A stretch of DNA of 43,110 nt from the NCBI GenBank assembly GCA_024279675.1, contig JAJRRG010000159.1, positions 1-43,110 of the forward strand, read 5' to 3'. The notes below the pieces were generated by a model. The model saw only the letters and a program-made list of their open reading frames with translations, was not told the DNA's origin and ran no database searches. Of this stretch, positions 8,022 through 17,027 are shown one piece after another. This stretch comes from Alphaproteobacteria bacterium (GTDB lineage: Bacteria > Pseudomonadota > Alphaproteobacteria > Rhizobiales > Devosiaceae). Both the position numbers and the translations under genes were made by a program. The first letter of the stretch is position 1, and every line of letters starts with the position of its first letter.

Positions 8022-8651
8022 ATGAAAGTTATTCTTCTTGAACGTGTGGGCCGTCTTGGTTCCCTTGGTGATGAAGTAACCGTAAAAAATGGTTTTGGCC
8101 GCAACTATCTTTTGCCCACTGGCAAAGCAATTCGTGCCAACGAAGCCAACCGCACCCGTTTTGAAGGCGAACGTGCGGCAATTGAAAAACGCAATGAAGA
8201 TCGTCGCAATGAAGCTGCGGGTATCGCTGAGGGGCTTAATGGCGCCAACGTGGTGATGATCCGTCAGGCCTCTGAAGCGGGTACGCTTTATGGGTCCGTT
8301 TCCTCGCGCGATATTGCAGATGGCCTAATCGAAAAAGGCTTTAGCGTTACAAAGAACACCATCATCCTACCCTTGCCAATTAAGACCGTTGGCATCCATG
8401 AGGTTGCTTTAAACCTGCATGCCGAAGTTCAGGTTAGCGTGAATGTTAATGTTGCCCGTTCAGAATCTGAAGCGGAACGTCAAGAAGCTGGGGAAGACAT
8501 GACTGTCTCCGGGTTCGATGATGATATTGCTGTAGAAGAAGTTGTCGCTGAAGAAGGCGACGAGGCAGAAGGCGATGATGCTGACGCATCCGCTGATGAT
8601 GCCACCGACACAGATGAAGAAGCTAATTCTGAAGAAGCCAGCGAAGAATAA
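8022..8651 (+). CDS. rplI: 50S ribosomal protein L9 with a long acidic tail
   Basis: L9 binds 23S rRNA near the L1 stalk. The N-terminal domain begins MKVILLERVGRLGSLGDEV and is standard, and the C-terminal domain ends near residue 147 (LHAEVQVSVNV). The protein continues for about 60 residues of mostly Glu, Asp and Ala, giving 209 residues against about 150 in E. coli. Acidic L9 tails are known in alphaproteobacteria, but this one is at the long end as far as I recall. It is followed directly by a strong terminator. Confidence 0.96.
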   Translation: MKVILLERVGRLGSLGDEVTVKNGFGRNYLLPTGKAIRANEANRTRFEGERAAIEKRNEDRRNEAAGIAEGLNGANVVMIRQASEAGTLYGSVSSRDIADGLIEKGFSVTKNTIILPLPIKTVGIHEVALNLHAEVQVSVNVNVARSESEAERQEAGEDMTVSGFDDDIAVEEVVAEEGDEAEGDDADASADDATDTDEEANSEEASEE

Positions 8652-8673
8652 GCTGTTTTTCATTTTGAGTTTT

Positions 8674-8703
8674 AAGGCCGGGCTTTTGTCCGGCCTTTTT
8701 TTG
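8674..8703 (+). terminator. rho-independent terminator after rplI
   Basis: The stem AAGGCCGG pairs with CCGGCCTT around an 8-nt loop and is followed by a run of T residues, starting 22 nt after the rplI stop. Confidence 0.9.
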
Positions 8704-9089
8704 TGGCGCAAAAAATTGGCGCTTGGGTCCCCTATAATGAGCACCATCTGCAATAACCCTGAATACCCTTGCCTCAATTCCTCTTTCGTCATTGCGAGCC
8801 CACTTGGGCGCGGCAATCCAGTTAAGGGGATAAAGTTGAATTCTAGACTGCCACGTCGGCGATGCCTCCTCGCAGTGACGAGATTGAATTACTTTGTTGA
8901 GCGACCCACCTTGCGCTGACGTTTTTTGTGACTTTATCCCCATTGATCACAAGCTTGCGAAAAGAATCAGATAAAGTTGGTTTTAACGCCCCTTGAACGC
9001 TACCCCTGCCCGCTCAAATGTGGTTAAAAAGTGTTCGCCCAATGTAGCGTGTAGAGTCGGCGATCATATAAATTTAAGAGAGACTATTT
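8704..9089. other. intergenic region upstream of dnaB
   Basis: This stretch has no credible gene. It contains a TATAAT at 8733-8738 without a clear -35 partner, a degenerate palindromic repeat (annotated separately), and an AT-rich lead-in to dnaB with AAGAGAGA just before the ATG. A dnaB promoter is expected in the last 150 bp. Confidence 0.5.
8787..8882. repeat. palindromic intergenic repeat of the CGTCATTGCGAG family
   Basis: The left arm reads TCGTCATTGCGAGCCC and then GCGGCAATCCAG. The right arm reads TGCCACGTCGGC and then CCTCGCAGTGACGA. The arms are roughly complementary, giving a long imperfect hairpin. This is the common alphaproteobacterial repeat built from TCATTGCGAG and GGCAATCC modules. 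Related, more decayed copies lie at 14364-14453 and 14601-14700. Confidence 0.75.
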
Positions 9090-10580
9090 ATGGACGTTGT
9101 GCGCCAGCTACACCCGGACGAAAAAGAAGCCAATTACCGGTTAGCGCCGCATAATATCGATGCGGAACAGGCTTTGCTGGGCGCTATTCTTGTCAACAAC
9201 GAAGCTTTTTACCGGGTTTCAGACTTTTTGGAAATTGAGCACTTTTACGAGGCCATCCACAAAGAAATCTACGAGGTTCTGGGCAAAATTATCCGAGCCG
9301 GAAAAACTGCGACCCCCATTACCGCTAAAACGTTCCTGCCGGATGATTTGCTGGAAAATGTCACCATGGCGCAATATCTGGCGCGGTTGGCGGCGGAGGC
9401 GACCACTGTTTTGAACGCCATGGATTATGGGCAAACGATCTATGATCTGGCGCTCGAGCGGGCACTCATCCAAATTGGCGAAGAAATGGTGGAGGTCGCT
9501 TACGATCGCGATGTGGACCAATCCCCCAACACCCAAATTGAATCCGCCGAACGTCAATTGTTCGATCTGGCGGAAAAGGGGCGCTATGATGGGGGGTTTC
9601 AGGGGTTTAACACCGCCCTGCGCGATGCCATCGACATGGCCGGGGAAGCCTATAAACGAGATGGGGGCCTGTCAGGGATCGCCACGGGCTTGAGTGACCT
9701 TGACCGGTTGACCGGTGGCTTGCAACGCTCGGATTTAATTATTCTTGCGGCGCGGCCAGCCATGGGGAAAACTTCCCTTGCGACCAATATCGCCTTTGCC
9801 GTTGCGGCAGCCTATCGCTCCTCCACCGAAGCGGATGGACGCATTAAGACTGAAAATGGCGGCATTGTTGGATTCTTTTCTTTGGAAATGAGTTCAGAGC
9901 AATTGGCGACACGTATCCTGGCGGAACAATCTGAAATTTCCTCCGCTGATATCCGGCGCGGTAATATCCACGAAAGTCAATTTTCCAAGCTGGTAGATAC
10001 TTCAAACATGCTGGCAAAAGTCCCTTTGTATATCGATGATACCGGCGGAATCAGTGTGAGCCAGTTGGCCGCACGCGCCCGCCGTCTCAAACGACAAAAG
10101 GGCCTTGATCTGTTGATCGTTGATTATTTGCAATTGCTTTCGGGCAATTCCAAAAATTCCTCTCAAAACCGCGTGCAGGAACTCACCGAAATCACCACGT
10201 CCCTTAAGGCACTCGCCAAGGAACTTGAAGTACCCATCGTTGCCCTGTCCCAACTCTCCCGACAGGTGGAAAATCGCGATGACAAGCGCCCTCAATTATC
10301 AGATTTGCGTGAATCTGGCTCCATTGAACAAGATGCTGACGTTGTTATGTTCATTTATCGCGAAGAATATTACCTCAAAAATAAAGAGCCCAAAGAGGGT
10401 ACGCCAGATCACCTGACTTGGCAGGGAGAAATGGAACAGGTTCACGGCCAAGCTGACGTGATTATTGGCAAACAACGCCATGGTCCTACGGGCACTGTGA
10501 CATTAGCGTTTATTGATCATCTTACACGGTTTTCAAATCTGGCCCGAAACAGTTACGCTCCTACACAAATCGATAATTGA
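9090..10580 (+). CDS. dnaB: replicative DNA helicase DnaB
   Basis: DnaB is the hexameric ATP-driven helicase at the replication fork. It has 496 residues. An N-terminal DnaB_N domain (about 20-125, starting PHNIDAEQALLGAI) is followed by the RecA-type motor with Walker A ARPAMGKT at 221-228, Walker B LLIVDYLQLL near 340 and DLRESGSIEQDADVV later. No intein is present at the Walker A site. Its stop overlaps the possible TTG of alr. The order rplI-dnaB-alr-radA is conserved in Rhizobiales-type genomes. Confidence 0.97.
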   Translation: MDVVRQLHPDEKEANYRLAPHNIDAEQALLGAILVNNEAFYRVSDFLEIEHFYEAIHKEIYEVLGKIIRAGKTATPITAKTFLPDDLLENVTMAQYLARLAAEATTVLNAMDYGQTIYDLALERALIQIGEEMVEVAYDRDVDQSPNTQIESAERQLFDLAEKGRYDGGFQGFNTALRDAIDMAGEAYKRDGGLSGIATGLSDLDRLTGGLQRSDLIILAARPAMGKTSLATNIAFAVAAAYRSSTEADGRIKTENGGIVGFFSLEMSSEQLATRILAEQSEISSADIRRGNIHESQFSKLVDTSNMLAKVPLYIDDTGGISVSQLAARARRLKRQKGLDLLIVDYLQLLSGNSKNSSQNRVQELTEITTSLKALAKELEVPIVALSQLSRQVENRDDKRPQLSDLRESGSIEQDADVVMFIYREEYYLKNKEPKEGTPDHLTWQGEMEQVHGQADVIIGKQRHGPTGTVTLAFIDHLTRFSNLARNSYAPTQIDN

Positions 10581-10624
10581 TTCGGGGCGCCCCTCTTTAC
10601 GGGCAAAATAACGGACTATTTTTT

Positions 10625-11761
10625 GTGAGTGTATATTCAGGACAGTTTAGCGGCCGCTTGACCATTGATCTGGGGGCCATTGCCCGAAACTGGAAGGGAC
10701 TTGATCGTATTTCGGCCAAATCCCTCACCGGGGCCGTGGTTAAAGCCGATGCCTATGGTTGTGGCATGTTGCCAGTTGCCAGCGCCCTCGCGCGAGCTGG
10801 CGCGCAATTCTTTTTTGTTGCAACCCCTGATGAGGGACTAGCGTTACGCACTTTGTTACCGGACGCTTATATATTTATTTTTAACGGATTGTTTCCCGGC
10901 GCGGCAAAACTATATGCTGAGCAACGCTTGATGCCTGTTCTTAGTTCGCTTTCAATGCTGGACGAATGGCTTTCAATCTCCCTTGATATCGGGGACGCAC
11001 TTCCAGCGGGTTTTCATTTCGATACGGGTATGAACCGGATGGGGTTTCGCTTGCAAGAAGCCTCAATTGTGCGCTCGCGGATGGATAATTCAGGCTATCA
11101 GCCACAAATGATCATGAGCCATATGGCGTGTGCTGATACCCCCACCCATGAGAAAAATGCGACCCAGAGAGCATTGTTCCAATCCTTGCTCACACAGTTT
11201 CCTGACATTCCCGCGTCCCTTGCCAATTCAGCGGCAACTCTTAGTGGGCGCGAAAACCATTTTCAGATGGTCCGGCCCGGGATTTCTCTTTATGGGGGAC
11301 GCGCTGTGCAAGGGCGCCCCAACCCCATGAGCCCTGTGATCACCCTTGAAATGCCCATCCTGCAAATTCGCGAAGCGCGGGCTGGTGAAAGTGTGGGCTA
11401 TGGGGCCACCCAATCCCTGAGCCGAGATTCGCGCCTGGCAATTGTTGGCATTGGATATGCGGATGGATATTTACGCTCCCTCTCCTCCACAGAGGGCGCA
11501 TCTGGGGGCTTTGTCGCCATCAATGGAAATGTTGTGCCTGTGGTCGGGCGCGTATCAATGGACACTATCGTTGTTGACATAACTGAACTTGGCATCAATG
11601 CGCCGGGGGCTGGGGAAATGGTCGAAATTATCGGGCCAAATATCAGTGTGGATGACCTAGGGGAAGCTGGTAGCACAATTGCTTATGAAATCCTCACATC
11701 GTTAAAGGGCCGGTATCAGCGCTTTTATCGAGATGAAATGGGCAATTTGGTTGAAGGCTAG
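10625..11761 (+). CDS. alr: alanine racemase
   Basis: This PLP enzyme interconverts L- and D-alanine for peptidoglycan. The PLP lysine is Lys40 in AVVKADAYGCG and the second catalytic base is Tyr259 in VGYGATQ; FDTGMNRMGF and MVRPGISLYG are also typical. I chose the GTG at 10625 because it gives 378 residues and a PLP lysine position close to that of characterised Alr proteins. A TTG at 10577, overlapping the dnaB stop, would add 16 residues. Neither start has a strong ribosome-binding site, and translational coupling to dnaB is possible. Confidence 0.93.
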   Translation: MSVYSGQFSGRLTIDLGAIARNWKGLDRISAKSLTGAVVKADAYGCGMLPVASALARAGAQFFFVATPDEGLALRTLLPDAYIFIFNGLFPGAAKLYAEQRLMPVLSSLSMLDEWLSISLDIGDALPAGFHFDTGMNRMGFRLQEASIVRSRMDNSGYQPQMIMSHMACADTPTHEKNATQRALFQSLLTQFPDIPASLANSAATLSGRENHFQMVRPGISLYGGRAVQGRPNPMSPVITLEMPILQIREARAGESVGYGATQSLSRDSRLAIVGIGYADGYLRSLSSTEGASGGFVAINGNVVPVVGRVSMDTIVVDITELGINAPGAGEMVEIIGPNISVDDLGEAGSTIAYEILTSLKGRYQRFYRDEMGNLVEG

Positions 11762-11843
11762 AGCAAGCAATAAACCTAACGACAAGCAACAAACCAACCG
11801 GCAATCTCTAAACCAGCGAAACAGGTTCCAGAAAGATAAATTT

Positions 11844-13220
11844 ATGGCCAAACGCAAATCCAGTTTTATCTGTCAATCTTGCGCCGCAGTTTCAACCCAG
11901 TGGGCGGGGCGATGCGAGAGTTGCGGCGAGTGGAACACCATTGTTGAAGAACTCACGGATAGCGGTATCGGTGCGGGGCCAAAATCGGCGAAAGCGGGTG
12001 CACAAAGCGCGCAATTGGTGCCCCTATCGGGGGAAAGCGAGGACGCGCAACGCTTTCAATGCGGCATCAAAGAGCTCGACCGGGTCACCGGGGGAGGCTT
12101 TGTTAAAGGCAGTGCCATTTTGGTTGGCGGCGATCCCGGAATCGGCAAATCTACCCTGTTGTTGCAGGCGGCGGCGGCGTTGGCCAATCAGGGTAAGCGG
12201 GTGATCTATGTCTCGGGGGAGGAGGCAATCGCCCAGGTTCGCTTAAGGGCCAAGCGTTTGAAGGTCGAAGAAAGCGCGGTAGATCTGGCCGCTGAAACCA
12301 ATGTGGAAATAATTCTGGCGACCCTAGAACAGGCTGGCGGGGCTGATTTGGTAATCATCGATTCTATCCAGACCCTGTGGACAGATCGCGTGGACAGCGC
12401 GCCGGGCACTGTGACGCAAGTGCGCACCTCAGCCCAGGCTATGACACGCTTTGCCAAAAAGACCGGGGCCGCCGTGGTGCTGGTGGGCCACGTGACCAAG
12501 GACGGGCAAATTGCCGGACCACGCGTGGTCGAACATATGGTTGATGCCGTGCTCTATTTTGAAGGGGACGCCAGTCATACGTTTCGCATCCTGCGCGGGG
12601 TGAAAAACCGCTATGGGCCGACGGACGAAATTGGCGTGTTCGAAATGACGCAATTGGGCCTGAAGGAAGTACACCACCCCAGCGCCCTATTCCTTGACCA
12701 GAGAGACGAAGGGGCAGCTGGATCGGCGGTTTTTGCTGGCATGGAAGGCACACGACCCCTGTTGATTGAAATTCAGGCGTTGGTCGCGCCCTCCCCCCTT
12801 GGCACCCCGCGCCGGGCGGTTGTGGGATGGGATTCATCGCGTCTGTCGATGGTTCTTGCCGTACTTGAAACCCGTTGCGGCATTAAAATCGGGGCAAACG
12901 ATATTTATCTCAACGTTGCGGGAGGCCTCAAAATCAACGAACCTGCGGCTGATCTTGCGGTGGCGGCGGCTCTTATCTCCTCCCTCACCGGCGCGCCCCT
13001 GCCCCCCCATGCTGTCTATTTTGGCGAGATATCTTTATCCGGGGGCGTGCGACCCGTGGTGCATACCTCAATCCGCTTGCGTGAATCGGCCAAACTGGGG
13101 TTCAAAAATGCCAATACGGGGCAATTGGGCAAAGCCGCAAAACAGGGTGGGCAAACAATCAACGAGTTCACATCCCTTGAACAATTGGCAGGGCGTATTG
13201 CCGCGAGCAAGAAGGGTTAA
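11844..13220 (+). CDS. radA: DNA repair protein RadA
   Basis: RadA is a RecA-related helicase that helps branch migration and recombination repair. It has 458 residues from the ATG at 11844. An N-terminal zinc finger has Cys10, Cys13, Cys24 and Cys27, Walker A GGDPGIGKST is at 95-104, the diagnostic KNRYG motif is at 254-258, and a C-terminal Lon-like domain carries GGLKINEPAADLAVAAALIS. The frame is open upstream to 11733, overlapping alr, but the zinc finger alignment supports the later start. It is the last gene of the conserved block. Confidence 0.96.
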   Translation: MAKRKSSFICQSCAAVSTQWAGRCESCGEWNTIVEELTDSGIGAGPKSAKAGAQSAQLVPLSGESEDAQRFQCGIKELDRVTGGGFVKGSAILVGGDPGIGKSTLLLQAAAALANQGKRVIYVSGEEAIAQVRLRAKRLKVEESAVDLAAETNVEIILATLEQAGGADLVIIDSIQTLWTDRVDSAPGTVTQVRTSAQAMTRFAKKTGAAVVLVGHVTKDGQIAGPRVVEHMVDAVLYFEGDASHTFRILRGVKNRYGPTDEIGVFEMTQLGLKEVHHPSALFLDQRDEGAAGSAVFAGMEGTRPLLIEIQALVAPSPLGTPRRAVVGWDSSRLSMVLAVLETRCGIKIGANDIYLNVAGGLKINEPAADLAVAAALISSLTGAPLPPHAVYFGEISLSGGVRPVVHTSIRLRESAKLGFKNANTGQLGKAAKQGGQTINEFTSLEQLAGRIAASKKG

Positions 13221-13235
13221 ACGCTCCTTAATTTT

Positions 13236-13259
13236 CAACTGACAGATTCATGTCAGTTG
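13236..13259. repeat. perfect inverted repeat after radA
   Basis: CAACTGACA and TGTCAGTTG are separated by six bases. No T-tract follows on the plus strand. It could be the 3' end of the radA transcript or an operator for the downstream small gene and its WYL regulator, whose first start codon is 46 bp further on. Confidence 0.6.
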
Positions 13260-13304
13260 GGTTAAGGTATATCGCAATGGTCAAACATTAAAGGAGAAAA
13301 TATA

Positions 13305-13610
13305 ATGCATGACCATGTGATTGAGATTGTGAAATTCAAACTCGCCGCCGGGGTCAGCCCTGAGAGTTTCTTGGCCAGTGTGTCAGCCAGCAACACATTT
13401 GTTAAATCCTGCAAGGGATTTATCAGCCGTCGCCTCTCGCACAACGAAGATGGAAGTTGGCTGGAACATATTGAATGGGAAACCATGGGGGATGCACAGG
13501 CGGCATCTGAAGCACTTATGGCCGAAGCATCCTGCCAGCCAATGATGGCAGCGATTGATATTCAAAGCGTAAAAATGAGCCATAATCAACTTAAAATCTC
13601 TGTGGGATAA
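13305..13610 (+). CDS. small dimeric alpha-beta barrel protein (ABM-like)
   Basis: The protein has 101 residues with an alternating strand/helix pattern (HDHVIEIVKFKLAAGVSPESF, then WLEHIEWETMGDAQAA). This fits the dimeric ferredoxin-like ABM or EthD-type fold, which includes monooxygenases and stress-related small proteins. A strong AAAGGAGAA site precedes it. It ends directly against the start codon of the WYL regulator, so the two are co-translated. The substrate cannot be inferred, and regulation by its partner is likely. Confidence 0.65.
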   Translation: MHDHVIEIVKFKLAAGVSPESFLASVSASNTFVKSCKGFISRRLSHNEDGSWLEHIEWETMGDAQAASEALMAEASCQPMMAAIDIQSVKMSHNQLKISVG

Positions 13611-14306
13611 ATGCGAAGAACCGACCGCCTTTTTGAAATCATTCAGCTATTTCGAGGCGGTCGACTTTTACTTGGGCGCGATATTGCGGCACGACTTGAG
13701 GTGTCCCTGCGCACCATTTATCGCGATATTGAAACATTAGTGGCCTCAGGGGTTCCAATAGAGGGCGAACGCGGTGTTGGTTATATATTGCGCGCACCCA
13801 TATTCTTGCCGCCACTCACCTTAACCCATGTGGAACTTGAAGCTTTGCATTTAGGGATGCAAATTGTGCGGGGTTCAAAGGACGCTGATTTGGCAGAGGC
13901 CGCCACTCAATTATTGCTAAAAATTGATGCGGTACTACCCGATACAAGCCGTGTCACAAATCATCTGACGGGCCTATCCGTCTATGGATTTGCGGATAGC
14001 GGCCCGCTGATTTTCCTTGGCGCAATTCGCCACGCTATTTCTACGAGGATGACCCTGTCTATCGCCTATACGCGTTTAGATGGCACGGAAACGTCGCGAA
14101 CTATCCGCCCTTTGCACGTTGAATATTGGGGTAATGCATGGACATGCACCGCTTGGTGCAACACGCGCGATGATTTCCGGGTATTTCGTATCGATCGCAT
14201 TTCTGATTGCAAGGAAACGGGGGATATATTTTCCCTAACCGCGGGCAAAACCTATGCGGATTATCTTGATGGTCTTCCCCCTATACCTGAGCCTGCCCAC
14301 GGATGA
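13611..14306 (+). CDS. WYL-domain HTH transcriptional regulator (YafY/DeoR-like)
   Basis: The protein has 231 residues. The N-terminal HTH_11 winged helix begins RTDRLFEIIQLFRGG and includes VSLRTIYRDIETL as recognition helix. The C-terminal ligand-sensing WYL domain is visible as MTLSIAYTRLDGTE to RTIRPLHVEYWGNAWTCTA, ending in RVFRIDRIS. Such proteins usually control neighbouring genes. Its ATG directly follows the stop of the ABM-like gene, so the pair forms one operon. The ligand is unknown. Confidence 0.88.
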   Translation: MRRTDRLFEIIQLFRGGRLLLGRDIAARLEVSLRTIYRDIETLVASGVPIEGERGVGYILRAPIFLPPLTLTHVELEALHLGMQIVRGSKDADLAEAATQLLLKIDAVLPDTSRVTNHLTGLSVYGFADSGPLIFLGAIRHAISTRMTLSIAYTRLDGTETSRTIRPLHVEYWGNAWTCTAWCNTRDDFRVFRIDRISDCKETGDIFSLTAGKTYADYLDGLPPIPEPAHG

Positions 14307-14756
14307 GGATATTGTGAAGATGGTACACCGAAGCCATAGTATGCGGCGCGACAAGCAAAATATGAGGGCGCGGCAATCCGGTTAGATGTATTCCAAGTAT
14401 TTCTGGCCACATGCTTTTGGATTGCTTAGTTGCTGGCGCACCTCGCAATGACGCGGAAGCGCTCGTTTCCTTTGAGACAGGCCATTCATGCGCTGCAGAC
14501 GCAACGCGCTAGATCACCCGGATAAACCGTGTGATGACGCAAGTTGGTAGGGCAAGTGCCTGGAATTGTCGAGACTGTAATTTGGGGTGTTTGGTTTTCC
14601 CTTTCGTCATTACTCATTTTATATGGGCAATCTAGCGCGTCACGTCTGTGATGCAATGGAGTCTTGCCACCACAATTGCGGCGCACTGGATTGCCCTATT
14701 AACTCACGACAAAAGTCGGGGCTTGACGTGGGGGGGCTTAAGCCCCTCGGAACCCT
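14307..14756. other. gene-free region with decayed palindromic repeats
   Basis: No ORF here looks real. The region carries fragments of the CGTCATTGCGAG-family repeat: GCGCGGCAATCCGG near 14368 with CCTCGCAATGACGCG near 14441, and TTTCGTCATT near 14602 with further GGCAATCT and GGATTGCC modules. It ends with the palindrome GGGGCTTAAGCCCC around 14734-14747, just past the RTX gene stop, which may help end that transcript although no T-tract is visible. Confidence 0.6.
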
Positions 14757-16709
14757 TTACGCAAAGATAAAGTCAGCCGCATCAACGCTGGATTCAGCAA
14801 TTGCCACATCACCCGCGCCACGAAGATAGATAATATCACCAGATGCTGCAGTGATGGTGGTAAACTGGCCGAATGTACCGATGGTGAGGTCTGCAAAGCT
14901 GGTGATGCCAGCCCCAGATACGTCGAGCCTGTCTGTGCCATTCTCAAAGTCCCAGATCACATCGCCGCCCCAAGAAGAACCGAAGATGAACGTGTCCGCA
15001 ACACCATCGCCGGCCCCGGTCATATCACCACCCCACAACCAGTCATTACCAGCTCCACCGGTGATTTCGTCAACGCCAGCACCACCCATCAACAGGTCAG
15101 CCCCCGCGCCACCAAACAGCTTGTCGTTACCCGCTTCGCCGAACAACCAATCCGCGCCATCATCGCCGTAAAGCTCGTCGTTGCCCGCACCGCCATAGGC
15201 CACATCGTCGCCCGCACCGCCGCGCAAGGTGTCATTGCCCGCATAACCATACATATAATCCATGCCGCCTTCGCCGTTGATTGTGTCGTTGCCATCATCA
15301 CCCAACGAGACGTCCATCGCACCTGCGCCCGCGTTTATTGTGTCGTCGCCGCTACCGCCATATAGCCAATCGGAACCGTCACCGCCATCAACACTATCCG
15401 CAGCGTCTCCACCGATCACATAATCATCGCCGCCAAGGGCTTGCCACCCGCCGGAGGGGCCAATCGCGGGCAGGTAGACCATATCGTCCCCGGCGGTGAA
15501 CAGATCGACGCTGAACATTTGAGCAAAAACGCCTTCGTCATTACCGCCAGCATCCTGATTATAGGATTCCCAGACGACAATAATATTTCCGTTGGCCAAC
15601 ACACTGACCGAAGGTAGATTTTGATTTTCTGCCGTTCGTGTGTTGATTAAAAACTCAGTACCATTTCTGGTGCCGTCAGCGTTGTAGCGCTGGCCATAGA
15701 TACCATCAGTATCAGCACCATTGACCTGGTTCCGGGCTTGCCAAGTGACGACAAACCCACCGTCGGCAAGCGCTGTGACATCAGATTCCTCTTGTGAGCC
15801 AGTTGTTTGGGTATTGATCTGAAATTCTGTGCCTGTGCGTGTGCCATCGCTATTATAGCGCTGACCATAAACGCCATTGTCATTAACGCCCGCGTCCTGA
15901 TTGTAGGATTGCCAGGTGACCACAAAGCCCCCGCCCACAAGACCAGTAACGGCAACGATTTGCTGATAACTTTCCGTTTCGGTACTGATATGGAATTCTG
16001 TGCCTGCGCGTGTGCCATCGCCATTATAGCGCTGACCATAGATGCCATCGTCAAACTGACCAGGGGCATCCTGATTAAGAGATTCCCAGGTGACAATAAA
16101 ACCACCGTCTGCCAAGCTCGCAACGGCAACATTATCCTGATAGGACAGCGTATGGGTATTGATCTGGAACTCTGTTCCGGCGGGGCTACCATCCCCATTG
16201 TAGCGCTGGCCATAGATGCCGTCGTTTACATTACCGGGATCATCTTGATTAAGAGATTCCCAGGTGACAATAAAACCTCCGTCTGCCAAGCCCGCAACGG
16301 CAACATCATCCTGATAAGATAGCGTATGGGAATTGATCTGGAACTCTGTTCCGGCGGGGCTACCATCCCCATTATATCGCTGACCATGGACGCTGGTGTA
16401 ACTTCCGTCCTGACCAAAGGACTGCCAGGTGACCACAAAGCCCCCGCCTGTCAGGCCCGTAACGGCAACATTACCCTGATCATCCGCAGTCACAGAATTG
16501 ATCTGAAATTCTGTGCCAGCCCGTGTGCCATCGCCATTATAGCGCTGACCATAGACACCATTATCCGTGATGCCCGCATCCTGATTATAGGATTCCCAGG
16601 TCACAACAAAGCCACCATCGGTCAGCCCGGTGACACTCGCGTTCTTTTGACCGTCCGGGACAAAGCTATTAACTTGAAATTCGGTGCCTAATTTTGCCGG
16701 GTTCGCCAT
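14757..16709 (-). CDS. secreted RTX-type repeat protein with seven long N-terminal repeats
   Basis: The protein has 650 residues. Residues 8-399 are seven repeats of 55-58 residues, each starting GTEF-(Q/H/L)-(V/I)-(N/S) and most ending YGQRYN-x-DGT/S, with GGFVVTW in the middle. Residues about 430-560 hold RTX nonapeptides of the GGAGND-x-L type that bind calcium. A C-terminal segment of about 90 residues without Cys (DTFIFGSSWGGDVIWDFENG onwards) fits a type I secretion signal region. No cleavable signal peptide is seen. No type I ABC exporter is encoded nearby. It starts after AAGGAAAAA. The role is unknown; adhesion or a surface-layer function is possible. Confidence 0.85.
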   Translation of the reverse strand: MANPAKLGTEFQVNSFVPDGQKNASVTGLTDGGFVVTWESYNQDAGITDNGVYGQRYNGDGTRAGTEFQINSVTADDQGNVAVTGLTGGGFVVTWQSFGQDGSYTSVHGQRYNGDGSPAGTEFQINSHTLSYQDDVAVAGLADGGFIVTWESLNQDDPGNVNDGIYGQRYNGDGSPAGTEFQINTHTLSYQDNVAVASLADGGFIVTWESLNQDAPGQFDDGIYGQRYNGDGTRAGTEFHISTETESYQQIVAVTGLVGGGFVVTWQSYNQDAGVNDNGVYGQRYNSDGTRTGTEFQINTQTTGSQEESDVTALADGGFVVTWQARNQVNGADTDGIYGQRYNADGTRNGTEFLINTRTAENQNLPSVSVLANGNIIVVWESYNQDAGGNDEGVFAQMFSVDLFTAGDDMVYLPAIGPSGGWQALGGDDYVIGGDAADSVDGGDGSDWLYGGSGDDTINAGAGAMDVSLGDDGNDTINGEGGMDYMYGYAGNDTLRGGAGDDVAYGGAGNDELYGDDGADWLFGEAGNDKLFGGAGADLLMGGAGVDEITGGAGNDWLWGGDMTGAGDGVADTFIFGSSWGGDVIWDFENGTDRLDVSGAGITSFADLTIGTFGQFTTITAASGDIIYLRGAGDVAIAESSVDAADFIFA

Positions 16710-17027
16710 GGTGGTATTTTTCCTTAATTATTCATCGATAATTATTTCGCCTAGCTTAACACTGAGCCGAAGAGCGCATTTCGTGAAATTGGTTTTTAAT
16801 ATGTAATTTTATTTATGCATTTTACGCACAAATTGAGGCAATCTGTCGCGGACGATTGCATGGTTTTCAGGCAGAGGCAAGTGATCAAAAAATGGCATTA
16901 TCTCCCCAGTTGCCCATGGTTTTCAACAAAAAATACCATTTGGAGCAATTGAGGCCATACCAGCGCTTGGAATCTCAGTGAAATACAGTTAAACGAAAGC
17001 AACAGAGACATATATTAGGTAAAAAAT
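16710..17027. other. divergent promoter region between the RTX gene and cvpA
   Basis: This is an AT-rich gap of about 318 bp without a credible ORF. It must hold the RTX promoter (minus) and the cvpA-purF promoter (plus). A TATATT lies about 17 bp before the cvpA ATG, but I could not pair it with a good -35 element. Confidence 0.5.

Noticed and set aside
15281-16691. Long plus-strand ORFs opposite the RTX gene
   Set aside because: They repeat in step with the RTX protein repeats and are antisense shadows of it.
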